Shown: positions 35,217 to 45,131 of the stretch, piece by piece | Numbering within the stretch: position 1 is the stretch's first letter | Layout: every line of letters begins with the position of its first letter | Assembly: GCF_003050745.1 (NCBI RefSeq) | Contig: NZ_QAOF01000003.1 | Coordinates: forward strand, 62,001-126,000 | Direction of reading: 5' to 3' | Length of the DNA: 64,000 bases | Origin: Sphingomonas sp. PP-CE-3G-477 | GTDB lineage: Bacteria > Pseudomonadota > Alphaproteobacteria > Sphingomonadales > Sphingomonadaceae | Notes under the pieces: generated by a model | The model's input: the letters and a program-made list of their open reading frames with translations, nothing else | The model's database searches: none | Told to the model about the DNA's origin: nothing | Position numbers and translations under genes: made by a program

Positions 35217-35840
35217 ATGATCATCGTCCACCACCTCGAAAACTCGCGATCGCAGCGGATCCTCTGGATGCTCGAGGAACTCGGCCTCTCCTACGAAATC
35301 AAGCGCTACGAGCGGAACAAGGCAACTATGCTCGCGCCGCCCGAACTCAAGCAGGTCCACCCGCTCGGCAAGTCGCCCGTGATCGAAGATGACGGCGAGG
35401 TGGTCGCCGAGACCGGCGCGATCGTCGAATATCTCGTCGACAAGGCGGACGGCAAGCTCGGTGCCCCCGCCAACCGCGCCGACGCGCTGCGCTACCGTTT
35501 CTGGCTGCACTATGCGGAAGGCTCGATGATGCCGCCGCTGCTGCTGAAGCTCGTCCTCGCGCGCATCCCGATCCTGGGCAAAGCGGCGACCAAGAAGATC
35601 CAGCCGATGATCGACGTCCACCTCGACTATGTCGAATCCGAACTGTCAAAGCGCCCCTGGTTCGCCGGCGCTGAGATGACCGCAGCCGACATCATGATGA
35701 GCTTCCCCCTCGAAGCCGCCCGCAGCCGCGGCGGTCTCAACGAGTCCCGTCCCGCGACGATCGCGTGGCTGGCAAAGGTCCACGCACGGCCAGCGTATCA
35801 GGCCGGGCTCAACAAGGGCGGCCCCTACGCCTACGCTTGA
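35217..35840 (+). CDS. Glutathione S-transferase family protein
   Basis: A 207-residue protein with the thioredoxin-like N-terminal domain (MIIVHHLENSRSQRILWMLEELGLSYEIK) and the GSH-binding loop HPLGKSPVIEDDGEVVAETGAIVEYL, in which Glu-Thr/Ser contacts glutathione; helical C-terminal domain with WFAGAEMTAADIMMSFPL. SRSQRILWMLEEL suggests Ser rather than Tyr catalysis. AGGGGG lies 6-7 bases before the ATG. Probably cotranscribed with the methyltransferase. Confidence 0.85.
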   Translation: MIIVHHLENSRSQRILWMLEELGLSYEIKRYERNKATMLAPPELKQVHPLGKSPVIEDDGEVVAETGAIVEYLVDKADGKLGAPANRADALRYRFWLHYAEGSMMPPLLLKLVLARIPILGKAATKKIQPMIDVHLDYVESELSKRPWFAGAEMTAADIMMSFPLEAARSRGGLNESRPATIAWLAKVHARPAYQAGLNKGGPYAYA

Positions 35841-35893
35841 GTAGCGCGAGTCGGGAAACAGATCGGAGCCAACAATACTACCTGTCCTCGAAC

Positions 35894-35997
35894 ACCACCC
35901 CGGCGAAGGCCGGGCCCAGTTGGAAAGGTCGAAATAACCAGGCGCTACGGTGATCACTGGCGTCTCCCAACTGGACCCCGGCCTTTGCCGGGGTGGT
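35894..35997. repeat. Palindromic repeat, family A
   Basis: Arms at about 35894-35922 (one G shorter: GGCCGGGCCCAGTTGG) and 35966-35997 (CCCAACTGGACCCCGGCCTT). It lies between the convergent GST and symporter genes. Confidence 0.85.
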
Positions 35998-36068
35998 ACT
36001 TCTTCAGTGGTCCGCCAGCGTAAAAGGGCAGCCTTGAGAAGTTACCGGTTCAAGATCGCCGACTAGCC

Positions 36069-37406
36069 TCAAACCTGCCCCGGCCCGATCTTCTCGTAGC
36101 TGTCCACGTCCACCTTCGGCCCATGCCCGGTAGGCGCATGCGGGAAATCCCGATCAGCCGGCTCGCGCTCGTCGAGCCCGCCCTCCCACTTCGCCACCAC
36201 GGTCGCCGCCACCGCATTCCCGATCACGTTCGTCGCCGAGCGCCCCATGTCGAGGAAATGATCCACCGCCAGGATCAACAGGATCCCCGCCTCCGGGATC
36301 TTGAACATCGACAGCGTCCCCGCAATCACCACCAGCGACGCGCGAGGCACCCCCGCGATGCCCTTCGACGTCACCATCAGCACCAGCAGCATCGCGATCT
36401 GCTGCCCGATCGGCATGTGGATGCCGTACGCCTGCGCGATGAACAGCGACGCGAACGTCATGTACATCATCGACCCATCGAGGTTGAACGAATAGCCCAG
36501 CGGCAGCACGAAGCTCGCGATCCGCGGCGGCACGCCGAACCGGTCGAGCGCCTCCAGCGTCCGCGGATATGCCGCCTCCGAAGACGCCGCCGAGAAGGCG
36601 AGGATCAACGGATCGCGGATGTAGCGCACCAGCAACCGCGTCCGCGGCCCGATCAGCAGGAACGCGATCCCGATCAGCATCGCCCACAGCAGCGCCAGCC
36701 CGATGTAGAAGCTCAGCATGAAATACCCGAGCTGCCCGAGGATGGTCGGCCCCCGCTCGGCAAGCGTCGCGGTCACCGCTGCGAACACCGCGAACGGCGC
36801 GAATCGCATCACATAGTTGGTGATCTGGAGCATCACCGCGACCAGCGCTTCGATCGCCTTTACGAGCGGCGCGGCCTTCTCGCCGACCGCGGTGATCGCC
36901 ACCCCGACGAACACCGAGAACACGACGATCTGGAGAATCTCGTTGCCCGCCATCGCCGCGATCATCGAATCGGGCACGATGTGCGTGATGAACTTGGCGA
37001 GATCGAACGCCGCGCGGTCGACACCGCTCGACGCGGTGGCCGGCGGGATCGCGAGCGCGAGGCCGACGCCCGGCTGCAACACGTTGACGAGGATCAGGCC
37101 CAGCGTGAGCGACAACAGGCTCGCGCAGATGAACCAGCCGAGACTGCGCAATCCGACCCGCCCGAGCGCACCGGTATCGCCCATATGCGCGATGCCCACG
37201 ACCAGCGTCGAGAACACCAAAGGTGCGATGATCATCTTGATCAGCCGCAGGAACAGCGTCGTCACGATCGAGAAATAGCCCGCGAGGTCCTTCAGCCGTT
37301 CGGCGGACTCAGCCGTGCCGTCGTCGATCGACGCGTTCAGGATCCAGCCGACGACCATCCCCGCGACGAGGCCGAACAAGATGTAATAGGTTAGCCGCTT
37401 GGCCAT
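36069..37406 (-). CDS. Dicarboxylate/amino acid:cation symporter (DAACS family)
   Basis: A 445-residue membrane transporter of the GltP/DctA type, taking up C4-dicarboxylates or acidic amino acids with cations. It starts MAKRLTYYILFGLVAGMVVGW; conserved parts include LFLRLIKMIIAPLVFSTLVVGIA, the serine-rich hairpin FSAASSEAAYPRTLEALDRFG, GYSFNLDGSMMYM and GNAVAATVVAKWEG. Substrate cannot be settled by eye. It is convergent with the GST and divergent from the M24 peptidase. Confidence 0.88.
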   Translation of the reverse strand: MAKRLTYYILFGLVAGMVVGWILNASIDDGTAESAERLKDLAGYFSIVTTLFLRLIKMIIAPLVFSTLVVGIAHMGDTGALGRVGLRSLGWFICASLLSLTLGLILVNVLQPGVGLALAIPPATASSGVDRAAFDLAKFITHIVPDSMIAAMAGNEILQIVVFSVFVGVAITAVGEKAAPLVKAIEALVAVMLQITNYVMRFAPFAVFAAVTATLAERGPTILGQLGYFMLSFYIGLALLWAMLIGIAFLLIGPRTRLLVRYIRDPLILAFSAASSEAAYPRTLEALDRFGVPPRIASFVLPLGYSFNLDGSMMYMTFASLFIAQAYGIHMPIGQQIAMLLVLMVTSKGIAGVPRASLVVIAGTLSMFKIPEAGILLILAVDHFLDMGRSATNVIGNAVAATVVAKWEGGLDEREPADRDFPHAPTGHGPKVDVDSYEKIGPGQV

Positions 37407-37477
37407 TAATCGCTCCCGAGAAGTGTGGACAGGGAAGGGGATTGCGGCGCCCGGGTCAAGGACCCTATCGTCCGGCG

Positions 37478-38758
37478 ATGTCGACCGCACTCCACAAGCC
37501 CGCCTTCAGCCCTTCGCGCCGCGACCTGCTGAGCCTCGCCATCGCGGCGCCGTTGCTGTCGACCACCGCGATCCTCCGCGCCGCCGAGCCGGACCTGTCG
37601 GCGCTGTCCGACATCACCGGCACAACCAGGCCGATAGACGCCACCGAGCGTGCAGCGCGGCTGGTCCGCGCGCAATCGCTGATGAAGGCGGCCGGCATCG
37701 GCGCGGTGCTGATCGAGCCGGGATCGTCGATGATCTACTTCACCGGCGTCCGTTGGCACACCAGCGAGCGGCTGACGCTCGCAATCCTTCCGGTCGAGGG
37801 CGAACCGTGCATCGTCACGCCGTTCTTCGAGGAACCGTCGGTGCGCGAGACGCTCGCCGTCCCCGCCGAGGTCCGCGTCTGGCAGGAGGACGAGAACCCG
37901 CTCGCCGTCGTCGCCGGTTTCCTGCGCGACCGCAAGCTCGCCGCGAGGGCGATCGGTCTGGAGGCGGAGGTGCGCTATTTCGCCTATGCCGGGCTTGCCC
38001 GCGTGCTGCCCGACGCCAAGATCGTGTCCGCCGACCCGGTCGTCCGCGCCTGCCGGATGATCAAGACCCCCGCCGAGATCGCGTTGATGCAGGCCGCGAC
38101 CGAGGTCACGCTGGCCGCCTATCGCTGGACCAAGCCGCGCGTCGAGAAGGGCATGACCGGCCCCGAGATCGGCGCGCTGATGAATGCCGCGACCAAGAAA
38201 CTGGGCGGCGCGCCCGAATTCGCGCTCGCGCTGATCGGCGAGGCGTCGGCCTATCCGCACGGCAGCCGCGAGATCCATCGCGTCGCCGACGGCCAGGTCG
38301 TGCTGATGGACTGCGGCTGCACCGTGCAGGGCTATCAGTCCGACATCTCTCGCACCTGGGTCCACGGCACCGCAACCGCTGACCAGCGCAAGACGTGGGA
38401 TCAGGTCGCCCGAGGCCAACAGATCGCGTTCGCCGCCGCGAAGATCGGGGCGTCCGCGGGAAGCGTCGACGATGCCGTCCGCCGCCATTACGAGACGCTC
38501 GGCTACGGGCCGGGGTACAAGCTCCCCGGCCTGTCGCATCGCACCGGTCACGGCATCGGCATGGACGGCCACGAACCCGTCAACCTCGTCCGCGGCGAGA
38601 CGACGAAGCTGGCGGCGGGGATGTGCTTTTCCGACGAGCCGGGCATCTACATTCCCGGGAGGTACGGCGTGCGGATCGAGGATTGTTTCCACATGACCGA
38701 TGCGGGCCCGAAATGGTTCAGCGAGCCGCCTAAGTCGCTGGATGCACTTTTTGGGTAA
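37478..38758 (+). CDS. Tat-exported Xaa-Pro peptidase (M24 family)
   Basis: A 426-residue metallopeptidase of the Xaa-Pro aminopeptidase/dipeptidase type. The N-terminus has a twin-arginine-like signal, PSRRDLLSLAIAAPLLSTTA. A creatinase-like N-domain precedes the pita-bread domain, whose metal ligands appear in VLMDCGCTVQGYQSDISRTW (Asp, Asp), HRTGHGIGMDGHE (His), FSDEPGIYIPG (Glu) and GVRIEDCF (Glu). Start ATG 37478. Confidence 0.87.
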   Translation: MSTALHKPAFSPSRRDLLSLAIAAPLLSTTAILRAAEPDLSALSDITGTTRPIDATERAARLVRAQSLMKAAGIGAVLIEPGSSMIYFTGVRWHTSERLTLAILPVEGEPCIVTPFFEEPSVRETLAVPAEVRVWQEDENPLAVVAGFLRDRKLAARAIGLEAEVRYFAYAGLARVLPDAKIVSADPVVRACRMIKTPAEIALMQAATEVTLAAYRWTKPRVEKGMTGPEIGALMNAATKKLGGAPEFALALIGEASAYPHGSREIHRVADGQVVLMDCGCTVQGYQSDISRTWVHGTATADQRKTWDQVARGQQIAFAAAKIGASAGSVDDAVRRHYETLGYGPGYKLPGLSHRTGHGIGMDGHEPVNLVRGETTKLAAGMCFSDEPGIYIPGRYGVRIEDCFHMTDAGPKWFSEPPKSLDALFG

Positions 38759-38778
38759 GGGACCTTCACAATAGCGCC

Positions 38779-38884
38779 ACCACCCCGGCGAAGGCCGGGG
38801 CCCAGTTGGAAAGGTGGCAATAATCGAGCTCAGTCCTTCGTTAGCCACGTTCCCCAACTGGGCCCCGGCCTTCGCCGGGGTGGT
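38779..38884. repeat. Palindromic repeat, family A
   Basis: Full two-arm copy, 38779-38810 and 38852-38884, between the M24 peptidase and alaS. The 295-base gap holds this element and a family B copy and no gene. Confidence 0.87.
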
Positions 38885-38910
38885 GGCGCTCTTGCCGAAT
38901 TGCAGCACTC

Positions 38911-38968
38911 CCTTGTTCTCCCGCGAAGGCGGGAGCCCAGTCTGGGTCCCCGCCTTCGCGGGGAAACA
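38911..38968. repeat. Palindromic repeat, family B
   Basis: CTTGTTCTCCCGCGAAGGCG at the left and CCCCGCCTTCGCGGGGAAAC at the right, nearly identical to 32471. It ends about 85 bases before the alaS ATG. Confidence 0.85.
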
Positions 38969-39054
38969 AGCTATCTTCGTTTCAATGCGATGCGTGCGAG
39001 GCGAGCCCCACACCCGACTTGAGCGAACCGCCCCGCTCGCCTAAGTCCCCGCGC

Positions 39055-41709
39055 ATGACATCGACGAACGACATCCGCCGCGGCTTCCTCGACTATTTCG
39101 GATCGCAGGGGCACCAGATCGTGCCCAGCGCGCCGCTCGTGCCGCAGAACGACCCGACGCTGATGTTCGTCAACGCCGGGATGGTGCCGTTCAAAAACGT
39201 CTTCACCGGCCTCGAATCACGCCCCTACACCACCGCCACCTCATCGCAGAAATGCGTCCGCGCCGGCGGCAAGCACAACGATCTCGACAATGTCGGCTAC
39301 ACCGCGCGCCACCACACCTTCTTCGAAATGCTCGGCAATTTCTCGTTCGGCGACTATTTCAAGGAACAGGCGATCGTCCACGCCTGGACGTTGCTCACGC
39401 GCGAATGGGGCCTGTCACCCGACAAGCTGACCGCCACCGTCTACCACACCGACGATGAGGCGTTCGATCTCTGGACGAAGGTCGCCGGCCTCCCCGATCA
39501 CCGCATCATCCGCATCCCGACCAAGGATAATTTCTGGTCGATGGGCGACAACGGGCCGTGCGGTCCGTGCTCGGAAATCTTCTACGACCACGGCGACCAC
39601 ATCTTCGGCGGCCCCCCCGGCAGCCCCGACGAGGACGGCGATCGCTTCGTCGAGATCTGGAACCTCGTGTTCATGCAATACGAGCAGGAGAATGCCGAGA
39701 TCGTCGGCAACCTGCCCAAGCCGTCGATCGACACCGGCATGGGGCTGGAGCGCATCGCCGCGATCATGCAGGGCGTCACCGACAATTACGACACCGACAC
39801 GTTCAAGGCACTGATCGCAGCCTCGGGCGCGCTGACGCACACCGCGACCGATGGCGCCAACACCGCCAGCCACCGCGTGATCGCCGATCACCTGCGCACC
39901 GCCGGCTTCCTGATCGCCGACGGCGTGCTGCCCGCGAGCGAGGGCCGCGGCTATGTCCTGCGCCGGATCATGCGCCGCGCGATGCGCCACGCGCACATCC
40001 TCGGCGCCAAGCAGCCGTTGATGCACCGGCTCGTCCCCGCGCTCGTCACCGAGATGGGCGCCGCCTATCCCGAACTGTCGCGCGCCCGTCCGCTGATCGA
40101 AGCGACGTTGCAGCAGGAGGAGACGCGCTTCCGCCAGACGCTCGACAAGGGCCTGAAGCTGCTCGACGAGGCGACCACGGGGATGACCGACGGCACGCTG
40201 GCGGGCGACGTCGCGTTCAAGCTCTACGACACCTACGGCTTCCCGTACGACCTGACCGAGGACGCACTGCGCGAACGCAACATCGCGGTCGACCGCGCAG
40301 GCTTCGACACCGCGATGGCCGAGCAGAAGCGCGCCGCTCGCGCCGCCTGGAAGGGCTCGGGCGCGAAGGCTTCGGACGACGTCTGGTTCGACATCGTCGA
40401 GCAGACCGGCGGCACCGAATTCCTCGGCTACGCATCGGATACCGGCGAGGGCGAGGTCGTCGCACTGGTCAAGGACGGCGCCCGCGTCGACCACGCCACC
40501 ACCGGCGATACGGTCGCGATCGTCGTCAACCAGACGCCCTTCTATGGCGAGAGCGGCGGCCAGGTCGGCGACGCGGGCCACATCTCCAACGACTCCGGCC
40601 TGCGCGCGAACGTCACCGAGACCTCGAAGCAGCTCGGCCGCGTGTTCGTCCACCACGCGATCGTCGACGCCGGCGAGATCAAGGTCGGCGACCCGGTCAA
40701 GCTCCAGATCGACGTCGCCCGCCGCGCGCAGATCCGCGCAAACCACTCCGCAACGCATCTCCTGCACGAGGCCTTGCGCGAACGCCTCGGCACGCACGTC
40801 GCGCAGAAGGGGAGCCTCGTCGCACCCGATCGCCTGCGCTTCGACTTCTCGCAGCCGGTCGCGATGACCCCTGCCGATATCGCGCAGGTCGAGGCGGACG
40901 TGAACGCGCAGGTCCGCGGCAACGGCGCGGTGACGACGCTGCTGATGACCCCCGACGACGCGATCGCGATGGGCGCGATGGCGCTGTTCGGCGAGAAATA
41001 CGGCGACGAAGTCCGCGTCGTGTCGATGGGCTCGACCGACGAGGGGAAGACCTATTCGATCGAGCTGTGTGGCGGCACGCACGTCACTGCGTTAGGCGAT
41101 ATCGGCCTGTTCAAGGTGGTCGGCGAAGGCGCGGTGTCCAGCGGTATCCGTCGTGTCGAGGCGCTCACCGGCGAAGCAGCCCGCGCGTATCTGACCAGCC
41201 GCGACGACCGCCTGCGCGAGGCGGCAGCGGTACTGAAGTCGACTCCCGACGAGGTCCCGGCGCGCGTCGCATCGCTGCTCGAAGACCGCCGCCGCCTCGA
41301 ACGCGAACTCGCCGACGCGAAGAAGGCGCTGGCACTCGGCGGCGGCGGCTCGGGCGAAGCGGCCGGCCCCGAACAGGTCGGCGGCGTCGCGTTCATCGGC
41401 CAGGTACTCAACGACTTCGAAGCCAAGGGCCTGCGCGGCGCGGTCGACGAAGCCAAGCAGCGCCTGAGCTCGGGAGTCGCGATGCTGGTCGCGATCAACG
41501 ACGGCCGCGCCTCGGTCGCGGTCGGCGTGACGGCGGACTTGGTGGCGAGCCTCAACGCGGTCGACCTGCTCAAGATCGCGGTCTCGACGCTAGGCGGGCA
41601 GGGCGGCGGCGGCCGTCCCGACATGGCGCAGGGCGGTGGTCCCGATGGTGACAAGGCCGCGGACGCCGTCGCTGCGGTGCGCGCCGCGCTCGAGGCCATT
41701 AACGCATAA
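39055..41709 (+). CDS. alaS: Alanyl-tRNA synthetase
   Basis: Charges tRNA-Ala and edits mischarged Ser/Gly. 884 residues, a standard length. It starts [20 protein letters not shown]; class II core [19 protein letters not shown]; editing domain [16 protein letters not shown] and [13 protein letters not shown] with the zinc His/Cys set; C-terminal oligomerisation domain after a Gly-rich linker ([10 protein letters not shown]). ATG 39055 is chosen; a TTG 36 bases earlier would add 12 residues. Confidence 0.95.
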   Translation: MTSTNDIRRGFLDYFGSQGHQIVPSAPLVPQNDPTLMFVNAGMVPFKNVFTGLESRPYTTATSSQKCVRAGGKHNDLDNVGYTARHHTFFEMLGNFSFGDYFKEQAIVHAWTLLTREWGLSPDKLTATVYHTDDEAFDLWTKVAGLPDHRIIRIPTKDNFWSMGDNGPCGPCSEIFYDHGDHIFGGPPGSPDEDGDRFVEIWNLVFMQYEQENAEIVGNLPKPSIDTGMGLERIAAIMQGVTDNYDTDTFKALIAASGALTHTATDGANTASHRVIADHLRTAGFLIADGVLPASEGRGYVLRRIMRRAMRHAHILGAKQPLMHRLVPALVTEMGAAYPELSRARPLIEATLQQEETRFRQTLDKGLKLLDEATTGMTDGTLAGDVAFKLYDTYGFPYDLTEDALRERNIAVDRAGFDTAMAEQKRAARAAWKGSGAKASDDVWFDIVEQTGGTEFLGYASDTGEGEVVALVKDGARVDHATTGDTVAIVVNQTPFYGESGGQVGDAGHISNDSGLRANVTETSKQLGRVFVHHAIVDAGEIKVGDPVKLQIDVARRAQIRANHSATHLLHEALRERLGTHVAQKGSLVAPDRLRFDFSQPVAMTPADIAQVEADVNAQVRGNGAVTTLLMTPDDAIAMGAMALFGEKYGDEVRVVSMGSTDEGKTYSIELCGGTHVTALGDIGLFKVVGEGAVSSGIRRVEALTGEAARAYLTSRDDRLREAAAVLKSTPDEVPARVASLLEDRRRLERELADAKKALALGGGGSGEAAGPEQVGGVAFIGQVLNDFEAKGLRGAVDEAKQRLSSGVAMLVAINDGRASVAVGVTADLVASLNAVDLLKIAVSTLGGQGGGGRPDMAQGGGPDGDKAADAVAAVRAALEAINA

Positions 41710-41764
41710 TCCTGTCGTTGCGCTAACGGTCGGCGCGTAGGGTGGTGATTTCCAGGAGAGTATC

Positions 41765-42280
41765 ATGATCTTCACGACCCTGATCCAAACGGCTTCCGCG
41801 ATGCTCCCCACCGCGCCTCCGGCACCACCCGCGCCGCCCGCACCGCCGATCATGACGTCGAACCTCGTGCAGCGCGGATTTGGCGGCGCGATGGTGGCGG
41901 AACGCTACGTCGTCGATGTCGACGTTCGCGCAGACGGTGCGGTCGTTTGGACGGGATCGCTCCGGGTGGCATCGAATGCGACGGCAAGCTTCCGCCGCGA
42001 TCAGACCGAAGCAGAGGAGAGTGATTGCGGCGGCCGGACTGGATATCGCAGCGGCATACAGACAGGCTTCTCGCTGCAATTGCGACCGACCAGGTTCGAC
42101 GAAGCCGATAGCGGCGTCGCCGTCACGTTGCGCTGGACCCGTCCTGGAACCGGGCAATGTCCGGTCCAAGCCAGCACACGAACGGTTGAAATGAACGACG
42201 CGGTCAGACTGAAGGCCGGCGAGACGGTGACGATGAAGGGGGACGGCGGGCTGGTCGTCAAACTTCACCGCCGACCGTGA
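41765..42280 (+). CDS. Hypothetical protein with N-terminal proline-alanine tract
   Basis: I do not recognise it. The 171-residue product opens MIFTTLIQTASAMLPTAPPAPP, with an APP-repeat tract at residues 16-28, and a beta-rich remainder (MVAERYVVDVDVRADGAVVWTGSLRV, VTMKGDGGLVVKLHRR) with two cysteines. A weak hydrophobic N-terminus makes export possible. GGAGAG lies 7-8 bases before the ATG, so translation is likely. It ends 10 bases before the end of the convergent TPP-enzyme gene. Confidence 0.65.
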   Translation: MIFTTLIQTASAMLPTAPPAPPAPPAPPIMTSNLVQRGFGGAMVAERYVVDVDVRADGAVVWTGSLRVASNATASFRRDQTEAEESDCGGRTGYRSGIQTGFSLQLRPTRFDEADSGVAVTLRWTRPGTGQCPVQASTRTVEMNDAVRLKAGETVTMKGDGGLVVKLHRRP

Positions 42281-42289
42281 CGGGCAGTG

Positions 42290-43930
42290 TCAGCCCCGAA
42301 CCTTCGCTAGCGTCGTCCCGGCGGTGATTGCTTCGATATCCGTCACAACATGCAGCAACCGCACTCCAGACCGAGACATCGCCCGGTCCAGCGCCGCTGC
42401 GAAATTTTCGGTCCGCTCGACGGTCTCAGCCCAGCACCCATAAGCCCGCCCCAGCGCGGCAAAGTCCGGATTCCGCAACCCGGTCCCCGAAACCCGCCCC
42501 GGATACTCCCGCTCCTGATGCATCCGGATCGTCCCGTACCCGCCATTATCCACGACGATCACCAGCATGTCCGCACCGTGCGCCACCGCAGTCGCCAACT
42601 CCTGCCCGTTCATCAGGAAACACCCGTCCCCAGCCAGCGCCACAACGGTCCGCTCCGGATGCCGCAACGATGCCGCCACCGCAGCCGGCACCCCGTACCC
42701 CATAGCTCCAGCGGTCGGCGCAAGCTGGGTGCCCGGCCCGGCATACGCCCAGTACCGGTGCCACCACCCCGAGTAATTCCCCGCGCCGTTGCAGATGATC
42801 GCATCCGCCGGCAGCCGCTCGCGCATCGCCGCGACACACGGCCCAAGGTCCATCACCAGATCCCGCGGCGCCGGCGTCGACCATGCAACCCACTCCGCAT
42901 GCGCCTCCCGTCCGGCAGTGCGCGGCGGCAGGTCGACCACCAGCAACGCCTCCGCAAACTCCGCCATCCCCGCACATACCGCGACATCCGCGCGGTACGC
43001 CCGATGCAACTCGTCGGGATCGGGATGCACATGGATCAGCCGCTGCTCCGGATGATCCGGCGTGATCAGCGCATACCCATCGGTCGTTGCCTCCCCCAGC
43101 CGCGGTCCGACGACCAGCAGCAGATCCGCCGCCTTAACCCGATCGACCAGCTTCGGATTGGGCCCATATCCAAGGTTCCCCGCCCAAACCGGGCAGTCGT
43201 TCGGAATAGCACCCTGCCGCCGAAACGCCGCCGCCACGGGAATGCCGTTGCGATCCGCCCACGTCGAGAACGCCCCCGACGCCGCGACATCCCAGCCCGC
43301 CCCGCCAACGATCGCCACCGGCCGCTCGGCGGTGGTTAGCAGGTCGGCCAGCAAGTCCATCGTATCGGCGTCGCAAGCCTGCGCGACCCGCTCGACCCGC
43401 GGCCGATCGACCGCGTCGACCACATCCAGCAGCATGTCCTCGGGCAACGCGAGTACCACCGGCCCCGGCCGCCCCGACATCGCCGTCGCATAGGCGCGCG
43501 CGACATATTCCGGGATCCGCCGCGCATCGTCGATCCGCGCCGCCCACTTGGCGATGGGCGCAAACATCGCTTGGAAATCGATCTCCTGGAACGCCTCGCG
43601 GTCGCGCGTGCCGCGATCGATATCGCCCACGAACAGGATCATCGGCTGTGAATCCTGCATTGCGACGTGCACGCCGATCGACGCGTTGGTCGCGCCCGGC
43701 CCGCGGGTCACGAACGCCACGCCCGGCCGGTGCGTCAGCGTCCCGTCCGCGCACGCCATGAACCCGACGCCGCCCTCTTGCCGGCACACCACGAGGTCGA
43801 TCGCCGGCGTATCGTGGAGCGCGTCGAGCACGGCGAGGAAGCTCTCCCCCGGCACGGTGAAAATCCGGTCGCAGTCCTGTGCGACGAGTTGATCGACCAG
43901 GATACGGCCGCCGGTGCGTGGTGTGATCAT
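42290..43930 (-). CDS. Thiamine-pyrophosphate-dependent enzyme (acetolactate synthase-like)
   Basis: A 546-residue TPP enzyme of the AHAS/pyruvate oxidase/decarboxylase superfamily. The catalytic Glu lies in IFTVPGESFLAVLDAL, the TPP-diphosphate motif is GDGCFLMNGQELATAVAHG (about residue 435) with VVDNGGYGTIRMHQE closing it. The substrate is unclear; no small regulatory subunit gene follows, so housekeeping acetolactate synthase is unlikely. Divergent from the SMP-30-like gene, 91 bases between starts. Confidence 0.83.
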   Translation of the reverse strand: MITPRTGGRILVDQLVAQDCDRIFTVPGESFLAVLDALHDTPAIDLVVCRQEGGVGFMACADGTLTHRPGVAFVTRGPGATNASIGVHVAMQDSQPMILFVGDIDRGTRDREAFQEIDFQAMFAPIAKWAARIDDARRIPEYVARAYATAMSGRPGPVVLALPEDMLLDVVDAVDRPRVERVAQACDADTMDLLADLLTTAERPVAIVGGAGWDVAASGAFSTWADRNGIPVAAAFRRQGAIPNDCPVWAGNLGYGPNPKLVDRVKAADLLLVVGPRLGEATTDGYALITPDHPEQRLIHVHPDPDELHRAYRADVAVCAGMAEFAEALLVVDLPPRTAGREAHAEWVAWSTPAPRDLVMDLGPCVAAMRERLPADAIICNGAGNYSGWWHRYWAYAGPGTQLAPTAGAMGYGVPAAVAASLRHPERTVVALAGDGCFLMNGQELATAVAHGADMLVIVVDNGGYGTIRMHQEREYPGRVSGTGLRNPDFAALGRAYGCWAETVERTENFAAALDRAMSRSGVRLLHVVTDIEAITAGTTLAKVRG

Positions 43931-44021
43931 CGCCGCATCCTGCCGTCCGTTGCGCGCGAAGTCGAGACGCGGTTACGCTGGCGCCGAAGCCGGGACCAAC
44001 TCGACTCGCCCGGAGAGGATC

Positions 44022-44920
44022 ATGACCGACTTCACCACCGTCGCCAGTGGCTTGCGCTTCCCCGAGGGCCCCGTCGCGATGCCCGACGGCAGCGTCATTC
44101 TCGTCGAGATCAAGGCAGGCCGCATCACCCGCGTCGCTCCTGACGGTACGAAAACGACGGTCGCCGAACCCGGCGGCGGCCCCAACGGGCTCGCGCTCGG
44201 CCCCGATGGCAAGCTCTATTGCTGCAACAATGGCGGCTTCGCATGGCGCGAGACAAACGGCTTCCTCACCCCGCACGGTCAGCCGGACGACTATTCGGGC
44301 GGCCGGATCGAACGGATCGACATCGCCACCGGCGCGATCGAGATTCTCTACAAGGACGGCGATTTCGGCTGCGCGCTGCGTGGACCCAACGACATCGTCT
44401 TCGATTCGCACGGCGGCTTCTGGTTCACCGATCACGGCAAATCGCGTGACCGGGAACGCGACATCACCGGCATCTTCTACGCGAAAGCCGACGGGACCCA
44501 GCTCGAAGAAGTCATCTTCCCGAACGAAAATCCAACGGCATCGGCCTCTCGCCGGACGGCACGCGGCTCTACGTGGCGGAGACGTTCACTTGCCGCCTGA
44601 TGGCGTTCAACGTCGTCGCTCCCGGCAAGGTCGCCAGCACCTCGGGCACGCCGCTCTATCGCCCCGCCGGCTACAAGTTCTTCGACTCGCTTGGCGTCGA
44701 GGCGTGCGGCAACATCTGCGTCGCGACGATCGGCGAATGCGGGATCAGCGTGATCTCGCCGGCGGGGGAGTTGGTCGAGTTCGTCGCGACCGACGACGTG
44801 TTCACGACCAACATCTGCTGGGGCGGCGCGGACGGCATGGACGCCTACATCACCTGCTCGGGCAGTGGCCGGCTGGTAAGGACGCGGTGGAAGCGCCACG
44901 GCCTGAAGCTGGCGTATTGA
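44022..44920 (+). pseudogene. SMP-30/gluconolactonase-family gene with a -1 frameshift
   Basis: The first frame reads MTDFTTVASGLRFPEGPVAM ... EVIFPNENP, then leaves the family pattern (TASASRRTARGS) and stops at 44600. In the next frame the expected continuation NGIGLSPDGTRLYVAETFTC begins at once and runs to 44920. A single missing base in the CC run at 44532-44533 (AATCCAACGG where AATCCCAACGG would restore the frame) explains it. Without the shift the protein would be about 299 residues, a full SMP-30-like beta-propeller, with the metal Glu in FPEGP and Asn/Asp in RGPNDIVFD. This is either a recent mutation or a homopolymer read error. Confidence 0.85.
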
Positions 44921-44930
44921 AGCCATTGTA

Positions 44931-45053
44931 TCCTCCCCCGCCAGGGGGAGGTGGCTGGCACTTGCCAGACGGAGGGGGGAGGAAAGGAAAACCGCCGTTT
45001 CGTGTCCTCCCCCTCCGTCACCTTCGGCGCCACCTCCCCCTGGCGGGGGAGGA
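44931..45053. repeat. Large nested palindromic repeat (CCTCCCCCGCCAGGGGGAGG)
   Basis: Arms TCCTCCCCCGCCAGGGGGAG (44931-44950) and complement near 45033-45053, each self-complementary; inside them GACGGAGGGGGGAGGA and TCCTCCCCCTCCGTC pair again, giving one long imperfect hairpin. It lies between the SMP-30-like gene and scoA. The remaining sequence to scoA (45054-45131) ends in the scoA ribosome-binding site GAGGAGG. Confidence 0.8.
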
Positions 45054-45131
45054 TCGTAAGATGTCGATCCAGTCTACGTTGCCGACCGACCGCCAGCACC
45101 TTATGCGAGGCGAAAGACCTGAGGAGGATGC

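Noticed and set aside
2503-38968. Dispersed repeats as a possible CRISPR array
   Set aside because: The copies are scattered singly over tens of kilobases, differ in family, and no regular spacer pattern or cas gene is present.
39558-41651. Long plus-strand frame of nearly 700 codons within alaS
   Set aside because: Shadow frame of alaS, Arg-rich and without recognisable domains; alaS covers it completely.
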